Positions 25,067 to 33,460 of a stretch of DNA of 64,000 nt are shown here, one piece after another. The stretch is from an uncultured Bulleidia sp. (GTDB lineage: Bacteria > Bacillota_I > Bacilli_A > Erysipelotrichales > Erysipelotrichaceae): positions 4,123 through 68,122 of the forward strand of contig CAKVBD010000009.1 in assembly GCA_934725105.1 (NCBI GenBank), given 5' to 3'. The position numbers and the translations under genes were made by a program. The notes beneath the pieces are model-generated. The model was not told where the DNA came from and ran no database searches. It saw nothing but the letters and a program-made list of their open reading frames with translations. Position 1 is the first letter of the stretch; every line of letters starts with the position of its first letter.

Positions 25067-26329
25067 ATGAAGTTTATTGAAAATGTAGAAAGAGATAGAT
25101 TTAATGCATTCGCAATCAACCATCCATTAAATCATTATTCAAAAACAAGTTACTTTATTGATTTTAAAAAGCCTGAATTTTATGATGGTGATCTTTTAGG
25201 GGTTGAAGATGATGAAGGAAATTTAATTGCGACTGCCTTAATGCTCCATAAAAAAACGAAGTTTCCATTTTCTCAATTTTCTTATATCCAGTATGGATTT
25301 AATCTAGATATTGAAAATAAAGAGCTGTTAGAATTTTTCATGAATGAATTAAAAGAATATGCAAAAAAGAAGGGTTCTTTCTTTTTGCGTATTGATCCAA
25401 ATATTACTAGACTTGAACATGAAAAAGATGGAAAGATCAAAGAAAATGGTTTTAATCATGAATATGTAACAGCTTTATTCCAGAAATGTGGATATACACA
25501 TCTTGGATATAACTATGGCTACAGTGGAAACTGGATGTCTCGCTATACATATCGATTAGACTTGGATCAGCCTTTGAATAAAGTCTTAAAGGGCATTAAA
25601 AGATGCTCCCAGTATAATAATAAAAATGAACAGAGAGATGTACATGTCCATAAGGCTACAATAGAAGAATTGCCTGTTCTTTGTGAAGGACAGGAAGAAC
25701 TTGCCAAAAAGCTTGGCTTTGAACCATATGGTCTAGTTTACTTTCAGAAACTATGGAAATGTTATGCACCATATGTACATTATTATGTAGTTTCAACGAA
25801 TTTTCATACAGCGAAATGTAATCTTGAAGCAATTGTTCAACAAGATGAAAACAAGCTGAAAACAATGAGGGATGAAAATAAAAAAGCACCAATCATGAAA
25901 AGTATTGATGCGATGAAAAAAGAAATCCAGGAAATTGTTGATCAAGGTTTAGATATTGATCAGGAAGTAGCATTAGGTGCAAAGTTTATTATCATGCAGG
26001 GTGTCAATGTATGGAATGTAAACATGTATACAAAAAAAACACTCATGAACTTTAGAGCTGCATTTGCACTGCATCGCTATGCAATTGAAGATCTGTACAA
26101 TCAAGGTGCAAAAACATATGACTTTGAAGGTATTTCAGGTTCATTAGATCCAAAAGATGAATATTATGGTCAGCAAGACTTTAAGAAGAGCTTTGGTGGA
26201 GACTTCTTAGAATTCCTTGGTGAATTTGATGCGGTATTTGATCAAAAAAAATATGACCTGTGGTTTAAGACAGATCATATGTATCGTAGAGTACGCAGAA
26301 AATTAAGATATATCTTTAACAAAAAGTAA
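25067..26329 (+). CDS. FemABX-family aminoacyltransferase 3
   Basis: A 420-residue family member that is more diverged from genes 1 and 2. It keeps the Fem layout: an early HPLNHYSKTSYFIDFKK block, FFLRIDPNITR, a coiled-coil arm near residues 245-300, and the C-terminal DFEGISGSLDPKD and FKKSFGGDFLEFLGEFDAV blocks. The IDPN motif and the GEFD end are typical of FemX/MurM enzymes. A bidirectional terminator separates it from the convergent fourth copy. Confidence 0.9.
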   Translation: MKFIENVERDRFNAFAINHPLNHYSKTSYFIDFKKPEFYDGDLLGVEDDEGNLIATALMLHKKTKFPFSQFSYIQYGFNLDIENKELLEFFMNELKEYAKKKGSFFLRIDPNITRLEHEKDGKIKENGFNHEYVTALFQKCGYTHLGYNYGYSGNWMSRYTYRLDLDQPLNKVLKGIKRCSQYNNKNEQRDVHVHKATIEELPVLCEGQEELAKKLGFEPYGLVYFQKLWKCYAPYVHYYVVSTNFHTAKCNLEAIVQQDENKLKTMRDENKKAPIMKSIDAMKKEIQEIVDQGLDIDQEVALGAKFIIMQGVNVWNVNMYTKKTLMNFRAAFALHRYAIEDLYNQGAKTYDFEGISGSLDPKDEYYGQQDFKKSFGGDFLEFLGEFDAVFDQKKYDLWFKTDHMYRRVRRKLRYIFNKK

Positions 26330-26348
26330 GCAATGCTGCTTACTTTTT
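26321..26348. terminator. Bidirectional terminator between FemX genes 3 and 4
   Basis: AAGTAAGCA / TGCTTACTT flanked by AAA and TTTTT; the ends of both convergent genes lie in or next to it. Confidence 0.85.
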
Positions 26349-27569
26349 CTTATATCTGATTGCCCAGTACTTTCTTTTCACGTGATTGATTGCACGCTTT
26401 TCAAAGCGGAAACGCTTCATTCTAGATTCATTGCGTACGTAGTCAAACTCACCAATTCTTTCAATGTATTCAGGCCCAAATGAGCTCTTATAGACGTATA
26501 GACCATATTCTGGATCATCTTCTGTTGTAACGCCAGAAAAGCCAACCATATCGTAATCTGTAACGCCATGATCATACATATCACACATTGCAAAGTAATG
26601 TAGATTATCAACAGGACGGATAAAGTTGAATTCCTGATGATCATTGTATGTATAAAGGTCCCAGCTCTTATTCGCAAAACGAATAAATAGACCACAGGCA
26701 ATCACTGCAGTGTCACCATGTTTATCTCTTAGCTGTTTTGCACGTTCAATATTGTTTAATGCGGCTTCTTTAGCTTTTGCATCATTTTTATATTTCTTAG
26801 TTTCAAGCTCAGCACTCATACCATCGATCATGCCTTTTAAATCAATTGTTGTTTTATAGAGAACACAATGTTCTTTAAAACAATCCATGAGATTTAAAAA
26901 GAATTGTCTGTTATGTGGGGCAAATCCATCGTTTTCACAAAGCTGATGTTCTAGACGCATTAAATCGTCAATATCATTTTCATTGCCGATTTCTGTAGAA
27001 ACATGCCATGTTTTATGACGGTTGATTGCTCTACGTCTTTGAGGGATAAAACGCTTGAATACTTCATCTTTACCACAGGACAAATCAACAATCAAAGTAT
27101 AGCGGTTTGTCCATGAACCATTGTATGCATATCCATAACCTTTGTGTGTATAGCCATCTTTTTTGAGATCTTCAGTAACACATTCATTATTGAAGCCTTC
27201 TAGAACATTTCCCTTAATATCATGAGGGCAGCGAACAACATTTGGATCAACTCTTAAAAATAAAACATTCTTTTCATTAGCATATTTTTTTAACAAGTTA
27301 AAAACTTCATTTCTTTCATTTGGGTTGTCATAGTTGATACAAGGCCCCCAAGGAATATATGCATATGGATGATGCAGCCAGCTGCCAAGTAATACCATCG
27401 CTGTACCAATCAACGTATCACCTTCATAAAAGCCTAGCATTTCATATTCTAAATGATCCGTTCTCTTTTTATATTCTCCCCACATGCTTGTTTTCATGTA
27501 ATGGGAATATGGATGCTTTTCAACAAAAGCATCAAATAGATTTCTATCAGTAATCTTTTGGATTTTCAT
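26340..27569 (-). CDS. FemABX-family aminoacyltransferase 4
   Basis: A 409-residue Fem-type transferase. The N-terminal HPYSHYMKTSMWGEYKKR, the RVDPNVVRCPHD block, a charged coiled-coil arm (about residues 240-285), and the C-terminal YDMVGFSGVTTEDDPE and FKSSFGPEYIERIGEFDYV blocks are all present. I place the start at the ATG at 27569, which follows GAGG by seven bases; an upstream in-frame ATG at 27584 lies in front of that site. A TATAAT is visible on the minus strand at 27590-27595. It is convergent with copies 1-3 and downstream of gltX, with a terminator between. Confidence 0.9.
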   Translation of the reverse strand: MKIQKITDRNLFDAFVEKHPYSHYMKTSMWGEYKKRTDHLEYEMLGFYEGDTLIGTAMVLLGSWLHHPYAYIPWGPCINYDNPNERNEVFNLLKKYANEKNVLFLRVDPNVVRCPHDIKGNVLEGFNNECVTEDLKKDGYTHKGYGYAYNGSWTNRYTLIVDLSCGKDEVFKRFIPQRRRAINRHKTWHVSTEIGNENDIDDLMRLEHQLCENDGFAPHNRQFFLNLMDCFKEHCVLYKTTIDLKGMIDGMSAELETKKYKNDAKAKEAALNNIERAKQLRDKHGDTAVIACGLFIRFANKSWDLYTYNDHQEFNFIRPVDNLHYFAMCDMYDHGVTDYDMVGFSGVTTEDDPEYGLYVYKSSFGPEYIERIGEFDYVRNESRMKRFRFEKRAINHVKRKYWAIRYKKK

Positions 27570-27605
27570 TATTTTACCTCGCATGAACTATTATATAACA
27601 AAGAA

Positions 27606-27631
27606 AAAGAAAAACCACAGCGTAGCTGTGG
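27606..27631 (-). terminator. Terminator after gltX
   Basis: On the minus strand CCACAGC-TAC-GCTGTGG is followed by TTTTTCTTTTT, directly after the gltX stop. Confidence 0.85.
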
Positions 27632-27632
27632 C

Positions 27633-29087
27633 TTATGCTTCTAATTGCGCGATAGATGAATCTAGTCTTCTTAATGTTTCTTCTTTGCCTAGGATTGCGG
27701 CAATTTCAACAGCACCACCAGGTGTGAACTGCTTGCCTGTAATAGCTAAACGAAGAGGGAAGAGAATGATTCCATTTTTTACTTCCAGCTTCTTAGGCAA
27801 TGCAAGAAGTGTTTCGTGTAAAGCTTCTTCAGACCAGTCTGTCTGATTCTCTAAAGCTGTACGGCATTCCTTGAGTGCCATTAGAGCAACTTCTGGATTT
27901 GTTTTCATCTTCTTGTTGTTGTAGAGATCGTTTTCATATGCTGGGAATGTATCAAAGAAGTCTAGCATTGGTGGGATATCAACAAGTGTATCTGCTCTTT
28001 GCTGAACAACCTTTGCAATTGCCTTCTTATCAAAGTCACCCTTAACAGCTTCATCAATATATGGCTTTACTAATGCATAATAAGAATCAAGATCCATATT
28101 ACGCAGCCATACACCATTCATCCACTTTAATTTTTCTGGATCAAAGATTGCTCCAGAAGTACCAATATGCTTAACATCAAATGCCTGTACAAGTTCATCT
28201 AATGTAAAGATTTCTCTGTCTTCACTTGGAGACCATCCTAACAAAGCAATGTAGTTTAAGATTGCTTCAGGAAGGTAACCTTTCTTTACTAGATCCTGGA
28301 AGGAAGCATCACCATTTCTCTTGGAAAGCTTGGAATGTTCATCCTTCATAACAGGTGGACAATGAATATATCTAGGAATATCCCAGCCAAATGCATTGTA
28401 GATGAGGTTGTACTTAGGAGAAGAGGATAGATATTCCATACCTCTAACAACATCAGTAATACCCATCAGATGGTCATCGATTACATTTGCAAAGTTGTAT
28501 GTAGGGAAACCATCACTCTTGATTAAGATCTGTTCATCTAATGTTTCGTTTTCAACAGTAATCTTTCCAAATACTTCATCATCGAAAGAAGTAGTACCTG
28601 TTTCTGGAATTGTCTGACGGATAACGTATGGCTCTCCATTCGCAATTCTCTTTTCACATTCTTCAATACTTAGGTTCTTACATGGATCATCATATTTGAA
28701 GCTTTCTCCACGTGCTTCCTGTAATTCACGCTGTGCATTGATCATTTCTTCATCACAGAAACAATAATGAGCGCCACCTAATTTAATTAATTCTTTTGCG
28801 TATTTTAAATAAAGACCGCTCTTAACTCTTTCGGACTGAATATAAGAACCGTAGTCACCACCAACATCTGGTCCTTCATCATGGTTTAATCCACATGCTT
28901 TCAATGTGTCATAAATAATATCTGTAGCGCCTTCAACAAGTCTTCCCTGGTCTGTATCTTCAATACGAAGAATAAACACACCATTTGGATCTTTTTTCGC
29001 AACTAAATATGCATACAAAGCTGTTCTTAAGTTTCCAATATGCATGTATCCAGTTGGAGATGGTGCAAATCTAGTACGTAATGCCAT
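27633..29087 (-). CDS. gltX: Glutamate--tRNA ligase
   Basis: A 484-residue class I synthetase that charges tRNA-Glu. In many Bacillota it also charges tRNA-Gln with glutamate for later amidation. The HIGH-type motif sits at residues 8-17 (PSPTGYMHIG) and the KMSKS-type motif at SKLSKRNG near residue 245. The C-terminal anticodon-binding helical domain is complete. The start codon follows AAGGAG. Its neighbourhood, tRNA-Glu on one side of the Fem cluster and tRNA-Gln on the other, is notable. No glutaminyl-tRNA synthetase or GatCAB genes are in this window. Confidence 0.96.
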   Translation of the reverse strand: MALRTRFAPSPTGYMHIGNLRTALYAYLVAKKDPNGVFILRIEDTDQGRLVEGATDIIYDTLKACGLNHDEGPDVGGDYGSYIQSERVKSGLYLKYAKELIKLGGAHYCFCDEEMINAQRELQEARGESFKYDDPCKNLSIEECEKRIANGEPYVIRQTIPETGTTSFDDEVFGKITVENETLDEQILIKSDGFPTYNFANVIDDHLMGITDVVRGMEYLSSSPKYNLIYNAFGWDIPRYIHCPPVMKDEHSKLSKRNGDASFQDLVKKGYLPEAILNYIALLGWSPSEDREIFTLDELVQAFDVKHIGTSGAIFDPEKLKWMNGVWLRNMDLDSYYALVKPYIDEAVKGDFDKKAIAKVVQQRADTLVDIPPMLDFFDTFPAYENDLYNNKKMKTNPEVALMALKECRTALENQTDWSEEALHETLLALPKKLEVKNGIILFPLRLAITGKQFTPGGAVEIAAILGKEETLRRLDSSIAQLEA

Positions 29088-29120
29088 ATTTATCTTACTC
29101 CTTTTTATAAATGCTCAATT

Positions 29121-29149
29121 ATTTTACTCTGAAAATGAAATGTATTCAA
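29121..29149 (-). promoter_or_regulatory. Promoter of gltX
   Basis: Minus-strand TTGAAT (29144-29149), 17-base spacer, TAAAAT (29121-29126). Confidence 0.75.
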
Positions 29150-29421
29150 TGTAAAATAGGGAAGCAATACTAGAAATAGCCGATAATTCAGAGGAATCAT
29201 TGCATTAGAGAATTCGTTGGAGGAAAAACATTATTTATACTTGCTTGATTATTTGAAATATTCGATTAAAAACTAACCTGGCATTTTTTACACAAAAGGA
29301 AAAAAGGGGCATCGTACCGCAATAGATTTCTAAAAACTTTAAGGTTTTAATAATATGAAATCATGATAATTGAGATAAAAATAATTTTTTTGCCTTTTTT
29401 ACAATTTTTTTAAAATAATGC
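29150..29421. other. AT-rich intergenic stretch without a supported gene
   Basis: No open frame here has a start, ribosome-binding site and convincing composition. A plus-strand frame from about 29217 to 29332 reads through with one internal stop and could be a decayed coding remnant, but I recognise no family. The end runs into the tRNA-Gln promoter. Confidence 0.4.
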
Positions 29422-29450
29422 TTGCATTTCTTTTGTGTTGTTGGTAATAT
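29422..29450 (+). promoter_or_regulatory. Promoter of tRNA-Gln
   Basis: TTGCAT, a 17-base spacer and TAATAT, ending 13 bases before the tRNA. Confidence 0.8.
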
Positions 29451-29463
29451 AGTACTTGCTTGT

Positions 29464-29539
29464 TGGGATATAGCCAAGCGGTAAGGCAACTGGCTCTGAA
29501 CCAGTCATTTCGGGAGTTCGAATCTCTCTATCCCAGCCA
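29464..29539 (+). tRNA. tRNA-Gln (anticodon CTG)
   Basis: The acceptor TGGGATA pairs with TATCCCA. The anticodon stem ACTGG / CCAGT encloses CTCTGAA, giving anticodon CTG for CAG codons. The T loop is TTCGAAT. The discriminator G is followed by an encoded CCA. It has its own promoter and terminator, so it is a monocistronic tRNA gene. Confidence 0.92.
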
Positions 29540-29543
29540 TATT

Positions 29544-29573
29544 AAAGACCGACTGAAAAGTTGGTCTTTTTTT
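29544..29573 (+). terminator. Terminator after tRNA-Gln
   Basis: AAAGACCGAC / GTTGGTCTTT followed by a T run. Confidence 0.85.
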
Positions 29574-29660
29574 GTTATATTTAATATAAATTTGCTGGAA
29601 TACTTGTCTATCTTAAACACGATTTCATATTTCCTTAAAGAAATGAAAAAATACATGTGT

Positions 29661-29688
29661 AAAAAAAGAACAATCTCTCGATTGTTCT
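29661..29688 (-). terminator. Terminator after the membrane protein gene
   Basis: Minus-strand AGAACAATC-GAGA-GATTGTTCT followed by TTTTTT, just after the stop of the leftward gene. Confidence 0.8.
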
Positions 29689-29695
29689 ATTAAAA

Positions 29696-30553
29696 CTATT
29701 GAATTGTGTAACTCCAGCTATAGCCTGTACCTTCATCTGCGTATAAAGCTAATTCATAATCGCCAGCTTCAAGATCAGCTGTTTTTGTTTCTGTTCCATC
29801 AGTAACACTAGCAATTTCTGTTTCGTTTCCATCACTTGCTACCGCAACAGCTCTGACTGTACCACTTCCTTTAGAAGTGATTGTAACAGTCACACTATTT
29901 GATACACTGATGGCATAGCTGGAAACTTTTGTACCAGTAGAAGCAATTGCCTGTTTTTTTGCTTCTTCTTCAGAAGTATTTGGTTTAAAGTTACTGACTT
30001 CAGCTTTCGAATCATCAATGGTGTAATCTACAACTGTGTATGTCTGATCTTCTTCATTGTAGGAAAGATTGAATTTACATGGAACATTTTTTGTAACTCC
30101 ATTTTCTGTAACAGTTAATGTGAATTCAATTGTAGGGGACGATTGCTGACCAGATATTTTGTATTGTTCAGTTGTTGGCTTTGTAAATCCACTTGCGCCA
30201 TATTTATCTGTTAAAGTGGAATTGATTGCGGTGGCTGCCTGCTGAACATAGAAATAATCTAGTTTTGTATCGGATGATTTATCAGTGCTCGATGAATCGT
30301 TCTGTTCTACTTCAACTGTATTGTTATCTTGTTTTGTTTTATCTGTTGATGTACAGGATTTCATTCCAAGTACGATAAATAAAATGAATAAAAAGACAAT
30401 TAAAATGACGATTCCAATAATCATTGGCTTACTGACAGAATCAGAGAAACGATCAAGGAAACTTTCTGATGTATCTTCTTCTAGTGCATCTTCAATTTCA
30501 TCTTTTCGTAACTGTTGTGTATCTTCTAGGTTTTGATCTTTGTTTTTTGACAT
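29696..30553 (-). CDS. Single-pass membrane protein with extracytoplasmic beta-rich domain, unknown function
   Basis: A 285-residue protein with an acidic cytoplasmic N-terminus (residues 1-41), one transmembrane helix at about 43-64 and an extracytoplasmic part. A Ser/Asp-rich linker (70-95) leads to a first domain (about 98-180, FYVQQAATAINSTL to VVDYTIDD) and then an all-beta C-terminal domain (about 205-285) rich in Thr/Val that resembles an Ig-like or carbohydrate-binding sandwich. No catalytic motif or lipobox is seen. The start follows GGGAGG. It is monocistronic and divergent from a second small membrane protein. Confidence 0.75.
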   Translation of the reverse strand: MSKNKDQNLEDTQQLRKDEIEDALEEDTSESFLDRFSDSVSKPMIIGIVILIVFLFILFIVLGMKSCTSTDKTKQDNNTVEVEQNDSSSTDKSSDTKLDYFYVQQAATAINSTLTDKYGASGFTKPTTEQYKISGQQSSPTIEFTLTVTENGVTKNVPCKFNLSYNEEDQTYTVVDYTIDDSKAEVSNFKPNTSEEEAKKQAIASTGTKVSSYAISVSNSVTVTITSKGSGTVRAVAVASDGNETEIASVTDGTETKTADLEAGDYELALYADEGTGYSWSYTIQ

Positions 30554-30689
30554 ATGTTACCTCCCGTAACGCATATACAGTATGCCTCTTGGAATCATAA
30601 TATCAACTGTTTCGTTAATAGTTTCAGAAAAAATTCATGAACTTCTTTGAAATATGACTTATGATGGAATGGATTGGAAAGGGGAATTT

Positions 30690-30983
30690 ATGAATACAGA
30701 AGAATTATTGAAGCAAAGTATAGAAATACAGAAGAAAACATTGAAAACACAACAGATCATCATTGGAATTTTATTGATTTTGATTGCTGGGATTGTTGTT
30801 GGAGGAATTGTAATCTTCCCTAAGATTTCCGCAATGCTTTCTCATATGCAGACACTGATTGATGAATTACAGCCAACAATTGATGGATTCAATCAATTTG
30901 ATTATGAAACGTTGAATACAACACTTTCAGAATTGAAAGATGCAATTAGTTCAATGAACAGGTTTTTAAGTGTATTTCGCTAG
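30690..30983 (+). CDS. Small single-pass membrane protein with coiled coil
   Basis: A 97-residue protein. A short charged N-terminus (EELLKQSIEIQKKTLKTQQ) precedes one transmembrane helix (about residues 24-45), followed by heptad-like spacing (MQTLIDELQPTIDGF, LNTTLSELKDAISSM) suggesting a coiled coil outside. No family recognised. The ATG at 30690 follows GGAAAGGGG; the frame is open to an ATG at 30654 that has no ribosome-binding site. It lies just before a TetR-type regulator gene and might be under its control. Confidence 0.65.
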   Translation: MNTEELLKQSIEIQKKTLKTQQIIIGILLILIAGIVVGGIVIFPKISAMLSHMQTLIDELQPTIDGFNQFDYETLNTTLSELKDAISSMNRFLSVFR

Positions 30984-31002
30984 GTGAAATAAAGCTTTTC
31001 AA

Positions 31003-31026
31003 ACATTGTATAAAGTCATACAATGT
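31003..31026. promoter_or_regulatory. Palindromic operator overlapping the tetR-family promoter
   Basis: ACATTGTAT and ATACAATGT form a perfect nine-base inverted repeat with a six-base spacer. The right arm contains TACAAT at 31019-31024, and a weak TTTTCA lies 17 bases upstream of it. A palindrome on a -10 box 18 bases before a TetR-family start is the usual layout for autorepression. Confidence 0.7.
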
Positions 31027-31043
31027 GTTTGGAGTTTTGTGAA

Positions 31044-31589
31044 ATGGCGGAAAGAAGAGATGTAATTAAAAATAAAAAGGCAATCCTGCAGGGATATATT
31101 GATATGACTTCTGAAAAGATGATTGATAAAATCACAGTCAGTGATGTCATTAAAAAGGCAAATGTATCTCGAGCAACTTTTTATGCACACTACAAAGATA
31201 TCAATGCTTTAAAAGATCAGTTTGAAACAGATTTTATGCAGATGATGATTCAATTAAACATTGATTCAATTCATCAATTATTCAAAGATACAGAACAATC
31301 TGTATATAACATCTTTTTAACATTTGATAAGAACAAGAAAATGATACGCTCTTTAAGCGGCAACGGCAGTTCTGAATCTTTTTTTCTGCGATTTAAAACT
31401 GCATTAAAGCAAGAAATTTTAGCGATGCTTCATACAGGGGATGCATCCAGTAAAGATGTTGTAGCTTTTACCATTGCATCTTTTTTGACAGATAACTGCA
31501 GAGACATTGTTTTAGTATCTCGTAAAAAGATTTCTCATGAAGATCGTGCAACGATCATTTCTAAATTCATTCCAAAAAAATATAAATAA
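31044..31589 (+). CDS. TetR-family transcriptional regulator
   Basis: A 181-residue regulator counted from the ATG at 31044, which follows GGAG; the frame is open to 31023, but that ATG lies inside the palindrome and has no ribosome-binding site. The N-terminal helix-turn-helix is clear (KITVSDVIKKANVSRATFYAHYKDI, about residues 30-54 of this form). The C-terminal ligand domain (FETDFMQMMIQL onward) is diverged, like the TetR_C group of Bacillota, so the inducer is unknown. It probably represses itself through the palindrome just upstream. The next gene starts 53 bases later. Confidence 0.9.
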   Translation: MAERRDVIKNKKAILQGYIDMTSEKMIDKITVSDVIKKANVSRATFYAHYKDINALKDQFETDFMQMMIQLNIDSIHQLFKDTEQSVYNIFLTFDKNKKMIRSLSGNGSSESFFLRFKTALKQEILAMLHTGDASSKDVVAFTIASFLTDNCRDIVLVSRKKISHEDRATIISKFIPKKYK

Positions 31590-31642
31590 TTTATGGAACA
31601 AAGACATTTCCTGTGAATAAGGTATATAGGAGGTGTTTTTTT

Positions 31643-32359
31643 ATGAGCAAGATTGCGTATTTACCACAGTTTGAAAAGCCAAGAGAAAAAGCGATTCATT
31701 TTGGCATTCATTCTTTAAGCAATTGTGAGCTGCTGGCATTGATTTTAAGAAATGGTACAAAAGATCATTCAGCTTTAGAAGTAGCAGAAGAACTTTTAAA
31801 AATGAGTGGCGGGATTGGAAGACTGTCATCTTTATCCATCAATGAATTAAAGCAAATCAAAGGTATTTCTACAATCAAAGCAATCGAATTACAGGCAACG
31901 TTTACATTATTAAAACGTATCTGTTTTGAAAAGATTGAAAATGAGAATGTGATTCATTCACCAGAATCATTCTTACAATATTTACAGGTATCGATAGGTT
32001 TTGAAAGAATTGAGAATTTTATGGTCGTTTATTTAGATTCCAGCAATCGTATTATTTCAAGTGAAGTTTTATTCAGGGGGACTGTGAATTCTGCACATGT
32101 TTATCCAAGAGAAATCATGAAAGAAGCTTTGTTGAAAGTTGCAGTTTCTTTGATTCTTGTACACAATCATCCATCTCAAAACTACATGCCTTCTTTAGAA
32201 GATAGAACCATTACAAAGCAGATCATAGAAGCAGCAAAACTTGTAGATATCAATATCCTGGATCACTTAATTGTAACTGGCCAGCAATGTTATTCAGTAA
32301 TCTATGAAAGAATCCTGTCCATCAATGAGAAAAACTGGACAAAAAATGATAAAATATGA
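31643..32359 (+). CDS. radC: RadC-family JAB/MPN-domain protein
   Basis: A 238-residue protein. The N-terminal helix-hairpin-helix part (SNCELLALILRNGTKDHSALEVA, then LSINELKQIKGISTIKAIEL) is followed by the JAB domain with the metal site H-N-H-P-S near residue 173 and an Asp twelve residues later in PSLEDR. Despite the old name, family members have no proven role in DNA repair. The start at 31643 follows AGGAGG. Confidence 0.9.
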   Translation: MSKIAYLPQFEKPREKAIHFGIHSLSNCELLALILRNGTKDHSALEVAEELLKMSGGIGRLSSLSINELKQIKGISTIKAIELQATFTLLKRICFEKIENENVIHSPESFLQYLQVSIGFERIENFMVVYLDSSNRIISSEVLFRGTVNSAHVYPREIMKEALLKVAVSLILVHNHPSQNYMPSLEDRTITKQIIEAAKLVDINILDHLIVTGQQCYSVIYERILSINEKNWTKNDKI

Positions 32360-32362
32360 GGC
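32347..32362 (+). promoter_or_regulatory. Extended -10 abutting the AI-2E gene start (leaderless candidate)
   Basis: TGA-TAAAAT (TAAAAT at 32350-32355) then seven bases then ATG. A GAGG lies in those seven bases but only one base from the ATG, too close to act as a ribosome-binding site. Confidence 0.5.
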
Positions 32363-33460
32363 ATGAAAATACTTGAAAAAATTACGAATACATTAAATCA
32401 CGAAATATCTACACAGGCACTCATTAAGCTTGTACTGATTTTACTAGCAATATGGCTTTGTTTACAGACAGGTAAATTCTGGGGCTGGCTCATCACAAAG
32501 GTATGGAGCATTCTTTCACCATTTTTGATTGGCTTTGTGATTGCCTATATTTTGAAAAAACTAATTGCGTTTGGAGAAAAACATCATATCAAACGAGGTT
32601 TGATGATTGCACTTTGCTATATAGTAATCTTTGTTTTTCTGACATGGCTTGTTTGTTCCATTGTTCCTATGTTTTTAACTAGAACATCTGCATTTATCAA
32701 TTCTATTATTAACAGTGTTAATTATCTGATGGATAAATACGCAGAAATGTCAAAGCATGCTTCAGAAAATACATTTTTACTTGAAATCGTGAAAGATGCG
32801 ACAAGTTCATTGAAGTCATTATCTGCACTTGTGCCAGAGATTTCAAATTCCATTCCTAAGTTTCTCAATAATGCAATTGGGACGATTACAAGTGGAATCT
32901 TTTCCATCATTATTTCTATCTTTATGTGCATTGAATGGGACAAGATTCGTTTTAATTTCTTTAAGCTTTCTAGAAGAATTTCAAAAGTGTTTTATGAATG
33001 TATGTTATCCATCAATGATGAAGTATCAGATTATATTCATTCATTGATTATATTGATGCTGATTAAATTTGTTGAATATATGCTTGTATATGTATTAATT
33101 GGTCATGATGACTGGCTGATCATGGCTTTGTTGACAAGTATTTCATTATTGATTCCATATATTGGACCAACGATAGTCAACTGTATCGGTATTTTAACAG
33201 CCATAGCAATTCCAGATGGAAGAGTATTTTTATTAATTATTTTAATTGTTGTATTATCACAGGTAGATGAATATGTTATTGCACCATTAGTGCATTCCCA
33301 TAATACATCTGTTACACCTCTATGGGCATTGTTCTCTATTTTTGCTTTTTCAGGTTTATTTGGTATCGTTGGCTTAGTCATTGCGATACCTGGATATCTA
33401 GCTTTACGAGTAATCTATCTTAAAATTCGTAGTTTTGATCCAGTGGAGGATGTAGAATGA
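32363..33460 (+). CDS. AI-2E-family (PerM/YdbI) membrane transporter
   Basis: A 365-residue polytopic membrane protein with about seven helices. The AI-2E family layout is seen: paired N-terminal helices (LVLILLAIWLCLQTG, and LSPFLIGFVIAYILKKL), a soluble middle segment, and the C-terminal signature LLTSISLLIPYIGPTIVNCIGIL followed by LLIILIVVLSQVDEYVIAPLV. Family members export varied small solutes or ions; no substrate can be named. Its stop overlaps the next start by four bases. Confidence 0.9.
   Translation: MKILEKITNTLNHEISTQALIKLVLILLAIWLCLQTGKFWGWLITKVWSILSPFLIGFVIAYILKKLIAFGEKHHIKRGLMIALCYIVIFVFLTWLVCSIVPMFLTRTSAFINSIINSVNYLMDKYAEMSKHASENTFLLEIVKDATSSLKSLSALVPEISNSIPKFLNNAIGTITSGIFSIIISIFMCIEWDKIRFNFFKLSRRISKVFYECMLSINDEVSDYIHSLIILMLIKFVEYMLVYVLIGHDDWLIMALLTSISLLIPYIGPTIVNCIGILTAIAIPDGRVFLLIILIVVLSQVDEYVIAPLVHSHNTSVTPLWALFSIFAFSGLFGIVGLVIAIPGYLALRVIYLKIRSFDPVEDVE

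Noticed and set aside
27570..27584. The upstream ATG of FemX gene 4
   Set aside because: It lies in front of the GAGG ribosome-binding site that fits the next in-frame ATG at 27569.
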